A DNA stretch of 35,938 nucleotides. Source: Clostridia bacterium. Its GTDB lineage: Bacteria; Bacillota; Clostridia; UBA1381; UBA9506. Shown here piece after piece: positions 8,266-16,070 of this stretch. The position numbers and the translations under genes were made by a program. The stretch spans positions 1 through 35,938 of the forward strand of contig JAFWAT010000030.1 of NCBI GenBank assembly GCA_017507525.1, given 5' to 3'. The notes under the pieces were generated by a model. That model was not told the origin of the DNA. It saw only the letters and a program-made list of their open reading frames with translations, and ran no database searches. The stretch's first letter is position 1. Every line of letters begins with the position of its first letter.

Positions 8266-10119
8266 TCAAGATGTTTCATGAAAAAACTTATAAATATTTT
8301 CCGCAACACGTTCCGAAATCCCTGAAACAGCGTAAAGCTCTTCCTTTTTAGCCGCACGGATTGCGCTGAGGGTTTTAAAATGGCGAATCAGCTTTTTCCT
8401 TGTTTCAGCCCCCACACCCTCAATTTCCTCCAAGACAGATCCCGTCACGTGCTTAGTTCGCAGTTTTTTGTGATAAGAGATAGCAAATCGATGTACCTCC
8501 TCTTGTATGCCGGCCAAGAGACGAAAGGCTGCAGATGTTTTTAAAAATTCTATCTCTTCTCCATGCACCGTCACCACACCCCGGGTTCTGTGCCTGTCAT
8601 CTTTTACCATGCCAAACAAAGGAATATCCAAATCAAGCATCTTAAAAAGCTCAGAAATTGCGCTAACCTGTCCTTTGCCGCCATCTAGCAAAACGGCATC
8701 CGGCAGCGGCAGAAATTTTGGGTTTTTTAAGGTGCCGGCTTCTACCTCTTCTTCCTCCTCCTTCGCCCGACGAAAGCGACGATACAGCATTTCAGTCATA
8801 CTCTGATAGTCATCACCACCCAAGGCTTTTTCAATTTTAAAATGGCGATAAAAGCTTTTGGCGGGCTTACCGTCCCGAAAGACAATCATAGAACCCACCG
8901 CATCATGCCCTGCCGTGTGGGAAATATCATATGCCTCAAGACGTTTTGGAATAGCCGGAAGATTCAGCTTTTCTTTTAACTCTAAGATACTTTTCGGCAC
9001 GTTTTTGCTGCTGTCTTTTAAAAGATGGTCAACGGCATTTTGGCGAGCGTTTTTGCAGGCCATATCCGTTAATCGCTTCTTTTCGCCCCGAACCGGGCAT
9101 TTAACAACCGTCTTTCTTCCGCTTTTCTGTGATAGCCAACGAGAAATCAAGGCCTCATCCTCACAAGCATAGCACGTGTAAACAGTTTTGGGAATGTCCT
9201 CTGACTCAGCATAAAATTGCTTTAAAAATTCGCTGCATAACTGTGCATCATCAATCTCTCCGGTTTTATCCAAAACCGTGCTGTGTCGACCAATGAGTCT
9301 CCCCCGGCGGACAAACAAAACCACACCATAGGTTTTAATACCTTGCCGATAAAAGCCGATAATATCTTCATCCGCCTGCCTGTCTGAAATGATCTTCTGG
9401 CGCTCTTCAATTTTATAAATGGCGTTAATTTTGTCACGCAATAGGGCGGCTTTTTCAAACTCTAAGTTTTCAGAAGCCTTTTGCATATCCGCTTTGAGTT
9501 GCAACAAAATTTCGTCATGGTCGCCTTCTAAAAATTTGCAGGCATGTATAATCTGCCGGCGATACACCTCTTTTGGAACAGGACGAACGCAAGGCGCTGT
9601 GCACTGCTCAATATGGGCATTTAAGCACTCTCTCTTTTTTCCCATATCGACCGGCAACTTTAGGTTGCACGTTGGTAATTTGCACAGTTTTGAAACCATG
9701 TCAATAGCTTCTCTCACCGCCGCGCTGCTTGTATAGGGTCCGTAATATTTGTTTCCATCCTTCAGCATTTTTCTGGCAAGAAAAATCCGCGGATATTCGT
9801 CACGGATTGTGACTTTTATATAGGGGTAATGCTTATCGTCTTTTAAAAGAATATTATAATAGGGTTTATATTTTTTAATCAGATTGCATTCTAAAATCAA
9901 TGCTTCAAGCTCTGAGTCTGTGATAATATATTCAAAAGAGTCAATATTCGACACCATGGCACGCACCTTAGGCGTGTGATTTTCTACTGCTGTAAAGTAT
10001 TGCTTTATTCGGTTTTTTAAGACCTTTGCCTTGCCGACATAGATGACCTTTCCCGCTTCATTTTTCATCAAATAAACGCCGGGATCCTCAGGTAGGTTCA
10101 GTAAAAGTTCTTTTTCCAA
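8266..10119 (-). CDS. uvrC: UvrABC excinuclease subunit C
   Basis: The 617-residue dual-incision nuclease of nucleotide excision repair. The N-terminal GIY-YIG domain shows PGVYLMKNEAGKVIYVGKAK (residues about 13-32) for the 3' incision. A UvrB-binding UVR segment lies near 200-235 (LQLKADMQKASENLEFEKAALLRD). The RNase H-like 5'-incision domain includes YDISHTAGHDAVGSMIVF and LLDGGKGQV. Two helix-hairpin-helix motifs close the protein (EEIEGVGAETRKKLIRHF, AVSGISERVAENIY). The start codon is TTG, six bases after a strong AGGAGGT site. Upstream lies the HPr-like gene with its own terminator, so uvrC probably starts a new unit or receives readthrough. Confidence 0.97.
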   Translation of the reverse strand: MEKELLLNLPEDPGVYLMKNEAGKVIYVGKAKVLKNRIKQYFTAVENHTPKVRAMVSNIDSFEYIITDSELEALILECNLIKKYKPYYNILLKDDKHYPYIKVTIRDEYPRIFLARKMLKDGNKYYGPYTSSAAVREAIDMVSKLCKLPTCNLKLPVDMGKKRECLNAHIEQCTAPCVRPVPKEVYRRQIIHACKFLEGDHDEILLQLKADMQKASENLEFEKAALLRDKINAIYKIEERQKIISDRQADEDIIGFYRQGIKTYGVVLFVRRGRLIGRHSTVLDKTGEIDDAQLCSEFLKQFYAESEDIPKTVYTCYACEDEALISRWLSQKSGRKTVVKCPVRGEKKRLTDMACKNARQNAVDHLLKDSSKNVPKSILELKEKLNLPAIPKRLEAYDISHTAGHDAVGSMIVFRDGKPAKSFYRHFKIEKALGGDDYQSMTEMLYRRFRRAKEEEEEVEAGTLKNPKFLPLPDAVLLDGGKGQVSAISELFKMLDLDIPLFGMVKDDRHRTRGVVTVHGEEIEFLKTSAAFRLLAGIQEEVHRFAISYHKKLRTKHVTGSVLEEIEGVGAETRKKLIRHFKTLSAIRAAKKEELYAVSGISERVAENIYKFFHETS

Positions 10120-10138
10120 ATAACCACCTCCTATAGCA

Positions 10139-10166
10139 GAAAAGGCGCGCTTGATAGCACGCCTTT
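10139..10166 (-). terminator. Intrinsic terminator after the HPr-like gene
   Basis: On the minus strand AAAGGCGTGC and GCGCGCCTTT pair over 10 bases with one U-G around a 6-base loop, followed by TTTTCT. It lies 15 bases past the HPr-like stop and just before the uvrC ribosome binding site. Confidence 0.82.
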
Positions 10167-10181
10167 AAAATGTAAAATTAT

Positions 10182-10445
10182 TTATGCCTCAACTTCTGTT
10201 CCGATTAAATGCACCAATGCATCCAGCGCTTCCTGTTCATCAGAACCATCAACAATTATAGTGATTTGGGTTCCCTTGGTGATACCCAAAGAAAGAACGC
10301 CTAAAAGACTTTTTGCATTCATCCGACGGTTGTTCTTCTCAACCCAGATGCTGGATTTAAACTCGTTGGATTTCTGAATAAAGAATGTTGCAGGTCTTGC
10401 ACGAAGCCCAACCTGATTATGCACAATTACCTCTTTTGATAACAT
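10182..10445 (-). CDS. HPr-like phosphocarrier protein with Arg15 in place of the catalytic His (Crh-like)
   Basis: An 87-residue HPr-fold protein. In HPr, His15 in GLHARPA accepts phosphate from enzyme I of the sugar phosphotransferase system. Here the motif reads GLRARPA, with the codon CGT, so the PTS phosphorylation site is absent. The regulatory serine is kept: Ser46 in MNAKSLLGVLSLG, the site used by HPr kinase. Bacillus subtilis Crh has the same logic (Gln at 15, Ser46 kept) and acts in catabolite repression instead of sugar transport. That role here is inference. The gene is a single-gene unit with its own promoter and terminator. The start is supported by GGAG eight bases before the ATG. 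Confidence 0.9.
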   Translation of the reverse strand: MLSKEVIVHNQVGLRARPATFFIQKSNEFKSSIWVEKNNRRMNAKSLLGVLSLGITKGTQITIIVDGSDEQEALDALVHLIGTEVEA

Positions 10446-10489
10446 GAATCTCGCTCCTTCTCTGAATAACTTGTGAAGCTCTTTATAAT

Positions 10490-10518
10490 AGAATACTAAA
10501 TTTTCAGCTTTCTGTCAA
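10490..10518 (-). promoter_or_regulatory. Sigma-A promoter of the HPr-like gene
   Basis: Minus-strand TTGACA (10518-10513) and TATTCT (10495-10490) with a 17-base spacer, placing the start about 38 bases upstream of the ATG. Confidence 0.75.
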
Positions 10519-10547
10519 TAGAAAAATTTCAATTTATTCTCATTCAA

Positions 10548-11939
10548 TTAAAATTTTAAGCGCTCCTCAAGATATGCTACCACTTCATCAATTTTAACAG
10601 TTACCTGTTCCATGGTATCACGCTCACGAATGGTTACAGTACCATTTTCCGGACTGTCAAAATCATAAGTGATACAGAAAGGTGTACCGATTTCATCCTG
10701 ACGGCGATAACGCTTACCAATGCTGCCGGCTTCATCATATTCACACATAAAGTGGCTTGCCAGCTTCTGATACAGCTCCGTTGCACCCTCAGACAGCTTC
10801 TTGGAAAGGGGCAGAACCGCCGCTTTAATAGGCGCCAGTGCCGGATGGAAACGCATAACCACACGAGTGTCTCCATCGCCCACAGTTTCTTCATCATAGG
10901 CTTCTGTTAAGAAAGCAAGGGTTACGCGATCTGCACCCAGTGAAGGCTCGATACAATACGGAATATATTTTTCTCCGGAAATCGGATCTGTATACTCAAA
11001 GTTTTCACCGGAATGCGTCGCATGCTGCTTTAAGTCAAAATCAGTTCTGTCAGCGATGCCCCACAGTTCGCCCCAACCAAAGGGGAACATAAACTCAACG
11101 TCAGTGGTAGCATTGCTGTAGTGAGACAGTTCTTCGGGAGAATGATCACGCAGCTTTAAGTTTTCCATGCTGATGCCCAGTGACAAGAGCCAGTTAATGC
11201 AATAATCTTTCCAGTAAGCAAACCATTTAAGGTCTTCACCCGGTGCACAGAAGAACTCCAGCTCCATCTGCTCAAACTCACGGATACGGAAAATAAAGTT
11301 ACCGGGGGTAATTTCGTTACGGAATGATTTACCAACCTGACCGATACCGAAAGGCACTTTTTTTCTGGTGGTTCTCTGTACGTTTTTAAAGTTAACAAAA
11401 ATACCCTGCGCCGTTTCAGGACGGAGATACAATTCCGAGGTGCTGTCTTCCGTTACACCCTGGAAGGTTTTAAACATCAGGTTAAATTTACGGATATCCG
11501 TAAAATCATGCTTACCGCATTTGGGGCAGGCAACCTCGTTGTCTCTAATGAAATCCATCATCTTTTCGTTGCTCCAGCCGTCAACAGTAGCAGGTTCACC
11601 CTTTGCTTTTAAATAATCTTCAATTAAATTATCGGCACGGAAACGACCCTTACATTCACGGCAATCCATTAAAGGATCTGAAAAGCCGCCAACATGACCA
11701 GATGCTACCCATGTCTGAGAATTCATTAGAATTGCAGCGTCAAGACCTACATTATAAGGAGATTCCTGTATAAACTTTTTCCACCAAGCACGCTTAATAT
11801 TATTTTTCAGTTCTACGCCCAGCGGACCGTAATCCCATGCGTTTGCAAGACCACCGTAAATTTCAGATCCGGGATATACAAAACCCCTGCCCTTACAAAG
11901 CGCAACAAGTTTTTCCATGGTTTTTTCCGTGTTTTTCAT
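10548..11939 (-). CDS. glyQS: Glycine--tRNA ligase, single-chain dimeric type
   Basis: A 463-residue class II synthetase of the alpha2 type that charges tRNA(Gly). It begins with the typical [20 protein letters not shown] segment and has motif 2 near [10 protein letters not shown] and motif 3 near [10 protein letters not shown]. Cysteine pairs CRECKG and CPKCGKHDF lie in the insertion between them, followed by [18 protein letters not shown] and the C-terminal anticodon-binding domain ([20 protein letters not shown]). Length is as expected. Many Firmicutes glycyl-tRNA synthetase genes have a T-box leader, but none is visible here: the leader is only about 50 bases. Four-Cys zinc binding is likely, from the motif spacing. 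Confidence 0.97.
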   Translation of the reverse strand: MKNTEKTMEKLVALCKGRGFVYPGSEIYGGLANAWDYGPLGVELKNNIKRAWWKKFIQESPYNVGLDAAILMNSQTWVASGHVGGFSDPLMDCRECKGRFRADNLIEDYLKAKGEPATVDGWSNEKMMDFIRDNEVACPKCGKHDFTDIRKFNLMFKTFQGVTEDSTSELYLRPETAQGIFVNFKNVQRTTRKKVPFGIGQVGKSFRNEITPGNFIFRIREFEQMELEFFCAPGEDLKWFAYWKDYCINWLLSLGISMENLKLRDHSPEELSHYSNATTDVEFMFPFGWGELWGIADRTDFDLKQHATHSGENFEYTDPISGEKYIPYCIEPSLGADRVTLAFLTEAYDEETVGDGDTRVVMRFHPALAPIKAAVLPLSKKLSEGATELYQKLASHFMCEYDEAGSIGKRYRRQDEIGTPFCITYDFDSPENGTVTIRERDTMEQVTVKIDEVVAYLEERLKF

Positions 11940-11996
11940 ACATAACCTCCGAAACTTTCATAAATGCTTATATTCTAAAAATATCCATATAAATAT

Positions 11997-12025
11997 AGTA
12001 TACTAATTTCTACGGATTTTGTCAA
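11997..12025 (-). promoter_or_regulatory. Sigma-A promoter of glyQS
   Basis: Minus-strand TTGACA (12025-12020), 17-base spacer, TATACT (12002-11997). The predicted start near 11990 leaves about 50 bases of untranslated leader, too short for a T-box. Confidence 0.8.
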
Positions 12026-12064
12026 TCTTTTCACAAGAAAAAATGCGGAATTATAAATTATCTA

Positions 12065-12184
12065 TTGACTCTTGTGCTTCTCTGTGGTATAATGAATGCA
12101 TACCTTAATAAATTTTAATATGTTGCGTTCATTGCACCACAAATACCCTTAAAAAGTTTAAATCGGAAATTTGTGGTATAATAG
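12065..12184 (+). repeat. Promoter-bearing repeat, copy A (inverted relative to 14081-14200)
   Basis: About 118 bases that align, with one single-base gap and roughly three quarters identity, to the minus strand of 14200-14081. Shared blocks include TTGACT-N17-TATAATGAA, CATACCTT, GTTCATTGCACCA and a final GGTATA promoter box. Both copies carry two promoters. P1 here is TTGACT (12065-12070) with TATAAT (12088-12093). P2 has TATAAT at 12177-12182. Inside, AATGAATGCA and TGCGTTCATT form an interrupted inverted repeat overlapping the P1 -10 box. The matching positions in the other copy co-vary (GAACACA / TGTGTTC), which suggests the symmetry is selected, perhaps as an operator. Confidence 0.85.
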
Positions 12185-12255
12185 CATATACATTATAAAA
12201 GCATTATTGGTTGCATTTATATGTATTATTTTTTGAAAGGAATTAACTGACTTAT

Positions 12256-12384
12256 ATGGATACCGACGACGGTAATTATTGCATTACCACAGCACAGTAT
12301 GATGTAGATTTGTTATATAAGGCATACTTGCGCATGTTTACCAATATGCGCAAGCGTGTCTTTTTGTGTTTTTATCGAATCTAG
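12256..12384 (+). CDS. Possible 42-residue leader ORF upstream of the CNNM gene
   Basis: An ATG-started frame of 42 codons lies in the 250-base leader between the repeat promoters and the CNNM gene. The peptide begins MDTDDGNYC and ends in a basic, aromatic segment (MRKRVFLCFYRI). The last third of the ORF overlaps the terminator-like hairpin at 12327-12354, the arrangement expected of an attenuating leader peptide. Against it: the nearest Shine-Dalgarno-like GAAAGGA is about 14 bases upstream of the ATG, which is too far for good initiation. I recognise no family. The segment could equally be a structured noncoding RNA. Confidence 0.3.
   Translation: MDTDDGNYCITTAQYDVDLLYKAYLRMFTNMRKRVFLCFYRI
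12327..12373 (+). terminator. Terminator-like hairpin in the CNNM gene leader (possible attenuator)
   Basis: CTTGCGCAT and ATGCGCAAG form a perfect 9-bp stem with a 10-base loop, followed by a T-rich run (12359-12373). It lies about 70 bases before the CNNM start codon, so it would end transcripts from the repeat promoters before the gene unless readthrough is controlled. A second small hairpin, GGTAAT/ATTACC, lies upstream at 12271-12288. I matched no known riboswitch class. Confidence 0.6.
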
Positions 12385-12442
12385 CCTTGTAAAAAGTTAT
12401 ACAAAATGAAAAACATCTATCATATTTAAAAGGAGTATGAAA

Positions 12443-13717
12443 ATGGATCCCTTGCCTTATATATTAATCATGGCAGCACTTGTTTTAATGTCTGCTTATT
12501 TCTCTGCTACCGAAACTGCGTTTTCTTCCTTAAACAAAACCAGAATGAAGACCATGGCAGAAAAAGGAAACAAACGTGCAACACTTGTACTTAAGCTTTC
12601 CGATCACTACGATAAGCTGATTTCTACCATTCTAATTGGTAATAATATAGTAAACATCGCTCTTGCCTCTCTTGGTACCGTTTTCTTTGTTAGCATTTAC
12701 GGTGACATCGGTGCAACCATTTCAACAGCGGTTATCACCATTGCTGTTCTAATTTTCGGTGAAATTTCTCCTAAAAGCATTGCAAAAGATATGCCGGAAA
12801 AATTTGCAATGTTCTCAGCACCGTTAATCAGTTTTCTAATTTGGGTATTAACACCTCTCAACTTCGTATTCTCTCTTTGGAAAAAGCTTTTATCTAAGCT
12901 TTTGAGGGTCGAAAGTGACTCAAAAATGTCACAGGAAGAACTGCTCATGCTGGTTGACGAGGTTGAGCAAGAAGGCTCCATTGATGAAGATGAGGGTGAT
13001 CTGCTCCGTAACGCCATTGAATTCGGTGAGCAGGAAGCCGGCGACATTTTAACCCACCGTGTTGACCTTGAAGCTGTGCCCATGGATGCCACCAACGAAG
13101 AAATCGCAAAGATCTTTACCCAAACCCGTTTTTCAAGACTTTTGGTGTATACCGAAAGTATTGATAACATTATTGGCGTCATTCATTTAAAAGATTTCTT
13201 TACTGAAACCGGTATTACCGAAAGGCCCTTGGAAGAATTAATCACCAAACCGGTGTTTATTCAGAAATCTGAAAAGATCAATGATTTATTAAAAATTCTG
13301 CAGCAAAACAAATCCCATATTGCCGTTGTCTTAGATGAATACGGCGGCACACGTGGTATTGTTACCATGGAAGATATTTTAGAAGAGCTGGTAGGCGAAA
13401 TCTGGGATGAGCATGACGAAGTGGTTGAAAACTTTAAACAGCTTTCCGAAAATTTGTATGATGTTGATTGTTCAGCAGATTTTGACGATTTCTGCGAATT
13501 CTTTAACATTGAAGCTGAAGATGAGGAAGGCAACGCATTAAGCGGCTGGATTATGGAACAGCTTGACAAGGTCCCCGAACCGGGTGACACCTTTATTTAC
13601 GAACATGTCAGTGTTACGGTAACAGAAACCGACTTTCACAGAGTAACCAAAATCAAATGCGAAATTTTAGAAATTGAAGAAGAAACAGATGAAGATGAAA
13701 AAAATAACACCGATTAA
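12443..13717 (+). CDS. CNNM/CorC (hemolysin-related) membrane protein with CBS pair
   Basis: A 424-residue protein of the HlyC/CorC family. An N-terminal CNNM transmembrane domain (about residues 1-190) contains SAYFSATETAFSSLNKTR, GNNIVNIALASL and GEISPKSIAK. It is followed by a CBS pair (about 205-330, with THRVDLEAVPMDA and VVLDEYGGTRGIVTMEDILE) and a C-terminal CorC_HlyC domain (about 345-415). Related proteins are implicated in magnesium or cobalt efflux. The label hemolysin is historical. I chose ATG 12443 over 12437 because AGGAG is seven bases upstream of it and only one base from the other. The C terminus is very acidic. It has a long leader with two promoters and a possible attenuator. 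Confidence 0.93.
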   Translation: MDPLPYILIMAALVLMSAYFSATETAFSSLNKTRMKTMAEKGNKRATLVLKLSDHYDKLISTILIGNNIVNIALASLGTVFFVSIYGDIGATISTAVITIAVLIFGEISPKSIAKDMPEKFAMFSAPLISFLIWVLTPLNFVFSLWKKLLSKLLRVESDSKMSQEELLMLVDEVEQEGSIDEDEGDLLRNAIEFGEQEAGDILTHRVDLEAVPMDATNEEIAKIFTQTRFSRLLVYTESIDNIIGVIHLKDFFTETGITERPLEELITKPVFIQKSEKINDLLKILQQNKSHIAVVLDEYGGTRGIVTMEDILEELVGEIWDEHDEVVENFKQLSENLYDVDCSADFDDFCEFFNIEAEDEEGNALSGWIMEQLDKVPEPGDTFIYEHVSVTVTETDFHRVTKIKCEILEIEEETDEDEKNNTD

Positions 13718-13733
13718 ATCGGTGTTATTTTTT
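13702..13733. terminator. Bidirectional terminator between the CNNM gene and rnpB
   Basis: A 14-bp near-perfect palindrome (arms ending CGATT / AATCG) flanked by A and T runs, so it works in both directions. It serves the plus-strand CNNM gene, whose stop codon lies within the stem, and the minus-strand RNase P RNA, whose 3' end abuts it. Confidence 0.88.
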
Positions 13734-13734
13734 G

Positions 13735-14076
13735 CATAAGCAGTTCTGTAAGCCGAGTTCTGTATTTGATGATCATCTATCTAGGCCGACTATTACTAGC
13801 CGGCTCAAGCCACCGCCAAGTATAAGCACGCCGGGCAAGCTTAGCTTACACGAGCCAATACGGTGTTGCTTCGGATGGGGTTTACAGAGCCGTGACGTCT
13901 CCGCCACGCTGGTGAGCTCTTACCTCACCTTTCCACCATCGCCGGAAAACCGGCAGTCTATTTCTGTTGCACTTTCCTTAGAGTCGCCTCCACCGGGAGT
14001 TACCCGGCACCCTGCCCTATGAAGCTCGGACTTTCCTCACGGGCTCTCGCCCCCGCGATCATCTGGACTACTTATC
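13735..14076 (-). ncRNA. rnpB: RNase P RNA, bacterial type A
   Basis: The catalytic RNA that removes 5' leaders from tRNA precursors. The ends pair as helix P1 (ATAAGTAGT near the 5' end, ACTGCTTAT at the 3' end). The conserved GAGGAAAGTCCGAGC, CAGGGTGCCGGGTAACTCCC and GGAAAGTGCAACAGAAA stretches follow in the expected order, as does the 3' ACAGAACTCGGCTTACAG. Length is about 342 bases. The overall plan is that of the common type A RNA, and is not the Bacillus type B. The 5' end is set by the TATACT box at 14087-14082, and the 3' end by the bidirectional terminator. Confidence 0.95.
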
Positions 14077-14080
14077 GAAT

Positions 14081-14200
14081 TAGTATACCATAAATCTCTT
14101 ATTTAAAATCATTAAGGTAATTTATGGTGCAATGAACACAACCTATAAAGATTCATTCAAGGTATGTGTTCATTATAACATAACTTCGGTGTAAAGTCAA
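14081..14200 (-). repeat. Promoter-bearing repeat, copy B: tandem promoters of rnpB
   Basis: The minus-strand copy of the repeat also found at 12065-12184. P1 is TTGACT (14200-14195) with TATAAT (14177-14172), spacer 17. Its -35 box overlaps the stop codon of the upstream Nudix gene. P2 has TATACT at 14087-14082, placed to start transcription at the mature RNase P RNA 5' end. Between them AATGAACACA and TGTGTTCATT form a perfect 10-base inverted repeat whose centres are about three helical turns apart, and GTTCATTGCACCA is identical in both copies. Confidence 0.88.
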
Positions 14201-14748
14201 GAAAGTTTCTTATCGACGTTTAGTAATTGAAAGGTTTTTAAAACACCAATAACGGTTTTAGCATCTTCTATTTGATTATCCATAATCATGGCTAAAAGCT
14301 CGTTAATGGGGCATTTTTCCACTTCCAAAAATTCATCGGGGTCAAGCTGCATAGAACCTTTTGACAAGCCTCTTGCCAGATAAATATGAATTTTCTCACC
14401 GCAAAAACCAGGTGATACCATGAAGGAGCCCAGATAATCAAAGGTTTCTGCCGTAAGACCTGTTTCTTCTTTTAACTCTCTCACGCCGCAAGCAAATGGG
14501 TCTTCCCCATAGTTAAGCTTGCCTGCCGGAATCTCCAAAAGGACCTTTTGAAACGGATAACGAAATTGACGAACCATATAAATATTGTTTTCTTCATCAA
14601 CAGCAACCACAGCCACACCGCCAGGATGCTCAACCACCTCGCGGGATGCGATATTACCATTTGGCAAAAGGACCTCATCTTCGTGTACGGTGATAATTCT
14701 GCCCTCAAAAATAACATTTTTCGAAAGGGTTTTTTCCTCTAAATTCAT
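14197..14748 (-). CDS. Nudix hydrolase, ADP-ribose pyrophosphatase type
   Basis: A 183-residue Nudix protein that probably hydrolyses ADP-ribose to AMP and ribose-5-phosphate. The Nudix box is complete: Gly76, five residues, Glu82, seven residues, Arg90-Glu-Leu-x-Glu-Glu-x-Gly (GVRELKEETGLT). The flanking EVVEHPGGVAVVAVD and QFRYPFQKVLLEIPAGKL are typical of the NudF/YqkG branch. Its ATG overlaps the trmD stop codon (ATGA), so it is translated from the rimM-trmD message. Substrate preference is inferred from family resemblance. Confidence 0.9.
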   Translation of the reverse strand: MNLEEKTLSKNVIFEGRIITVHEDEVLLPNGNIASREVVEHPGGVAVVAVDEENNIYMVRQFRYPFQKVLLEIPAGKLNYGEDPFACGVRELKEETGLTAETFDYLGSFMVSPGFCGEKIHIYLARGLSKGSMQLDPDEFLEVEKCPINELLAMIMDNQIEDAKTVIGVLKTFQLLNVDKKLS

Positions 14749-15491
14749 TCTGTTTCACCTATTTCCGAAAGAATTTTTTTGACCTGCAAGGTTTCTTCAA
14801 TGGTTAGTTCTGCCTGAGGCAGTAAATCCGGTCGTTTGGAAACCGTTCGCAGAACAGATTGTTCTCTTCTCCATTTGCGGATATTTTCGTGATGCCCCGA
14901 AATCAAAACCTCAGGAACCTCCCGTCCCAAAAACACCGGTGGGCGTGTGTACTGAGGATATTCCAAAAGACCGTTATATAAAGACTCTTCAGAAAAAGCT
15001 TCCTCTGATGGCAATACCCCCGGAAGCATGCGGCTAACAGCATCAATCACCGCCAATGCCGGAATCTCGCCTCCGGTCAGCACATAATCACCAATGGATA
15101 GCTCTTCATCTACGATTTCTTCAAGCACACGTTCATCAACGCCTTCATAGTGGCCGCACAGAAAAACCAAGTGGGATTCCTTTGCAAGTTCCTTTGCAAT
15201 CTCTTGGTTAAATACCCGTCCCTGCGGCGACATATAAATGACCTTGGGGCGCTTCTCTGCCGTTTCCATAACCGACTGATAGGCTCTGTAAATCGGACCT
15301 GCCTGCATCACCATGCCCATGCCGCCGCCATAAGGCGTGTCATCCACGCGGTTATGCTTATTTTCTGCAAAGTCACGAATGTTTGTATAACGAATGTCTA
15401 AAATGCCGGCTTTTGTTGCCCGTCCAATAATGCTCTCGTCTAAAACGCCTTTCATCATATCGGGAAACAAGGTCAAACAGTCAATACGCAT
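14745..15491 (-). CDS. trmD: tRNA (guanine-N1)-methyltransferase
   Basis: A SPOUT-class enzyme that methylates G37 next to the anticodon in a subset of tRNAs, preventing frameshifting. The hallmark segments are present: MRIDCLTLFPDM at the N terminus, DTPYGGGMGMVMQAGP, the knot residues LCGHYEGVDERV and SIGDYVLTGGE, and VLISGHHENIRKWRRE. I chose the ATG at 15491 (MRIDC) because AAGAGG lies nine bases upstream. The earlier in-frame ATG at 15500 directly abuts that site. It follows rimM, as in most bacteria, but rpsP and rplS are not adjacent here. Confidence 0.96.
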   Translation of the reverse strand: MRIDCLTLFPDMMKGVLDESIIGRATKAGILDIRYTNIRDFAENKHNRVDDTPYGGGMGMVMQAGPIYRAYQSVMETAEKRPKVIYMSPQGRVFNQEIAKELAKESHLVFLCGHYEGVDERVLEEIVDEELSIGDYVLTGGEIPALAVIDAVSRMLPGVLPSEEAFSEESLYNGLLEYPQYTRPPVFLGREVPEVLISGHHENIRKWRREQSVLRTVSKRPDLLPQAELTIEETLQVKKILSEIGETE

Positions 15492-15518
15492 GTCTCTCAT
15501 CCTCTTATGTAAAACAGA

Positions 15519-16019
15519 TTAATCCTCTAAAAGCCCCTCGGGAATCGCAACTGTCATCGTTCCCTCAGAAAGATTAATTTCTTTAATAACCTCTTTAATT
15601 GCTGGTAAATATGCAGGTTTTTCCCCTTTGCGCTTGACCTCATAAACATCATTGGCACCGGTTTGAAACACGTCAGAAACCGTGCCGAAAACTCCATCCT
15701 CTGTCAAAACGGAAAGACCAATTAAATCTGCAATATAATAACGACCCTCCGGCAAATTTTCTTCTTTTTTTACATATAAAACCCTGCCGCGAAAGGTCTC
15801 TGCCGTTTGCATATCATCAACATTTTCAAGCTTGATAATCGCGCAGTTTTTATGGATTCTGACAGAATCTGCATACAGCGCAAGTGCATTGTCACCATCT
15901 TTTACATAAAAGGTTACAATGTCTGTTAAGTCTTCTAAGCTGTCCGTCCAGGGATTTAATTTAATTTCACCACGAATGCCGTGGGTATTCACAACTTCAC
16001 CAATTTCAATCAGGTTCAT
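15519..16019 (-). CDS. rimM: 16S rRNA processing protein RimM
   Basis: A 166-residue assembly factor for the 30S subunit head that binds ribosomal protein S19. The N-terminal RimM barrel starts with the typical GEVVNTHGIRGEIKLNPWTD, and the C-terminal PRC barrel includes YYIADLIGLSVLTEDG and GANDVYEVKRKGEKPAYLPA. It has a strong GGAGGAGG site six bases before the ATG. It is first of the rimM-trmD-nudix group and lies just past the clpX terminator. Confidence 0.94.
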   Translation of the reverse strand: MNLIEIGEVVNTHGIRGEIKLNPWTDSLEDLTDIVTFYVKDGDNALALYADSVRIHKNCAIIKLENVDDMQTAETFRGRVLYVKKEENLPEGRYYIADLIGLSVLTEDGVFGTVSDVFQTGANDVYEVKRKGEKPAYLPAIKEVIKEINLSEGTMTVAIPEGLLED

Positions 16020-16044
16020 GCTGTTTCCTCCTCCGCTTTATAGA

Positions 16045-16070
16045 GAAAAAGGGCGGTTTTGCCGCCCTTT
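16045..16070 (-). terminator. Intrinsic terminator after clpX
   Basis: AAAGGGCGG and CCGCCCTTT pair over 9 bases around a 5-base loop, followed by T residues on the minus strand. The stem begins at the clpX stop codon and separates tig-clpP-clpX from rimM. Confidence 0.85.

Noticed and set aside
11940-12060. T-box leader for glyQS
   Set aside because: The promoter lies only about 50 bases upstream of the start codon, and no GGTGGNACCGCG-type sequence is present.
12190-12380. 6S RNA or SRP RNA downstream of repeat copy A
   Set aside because: The ends do not pair into the long closing stem of 6S RNA, and the SRP GGAAGG/GCAGCC apical motif is absent.
12697-13182. 161-codon minus-strand Ser-rich ORF
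   Set aside because: It is antisense to the CNNM gene and its Ser-rich composition is a shadow of Glu/Asp codons.
12065-14200. Invertible (phase-variable) segment between the inverted repeats
   Set aside because: The copies are only about three quarters identical, no recombinase is adjacent, and an inversion would leave both genes behind equivalent promoters.
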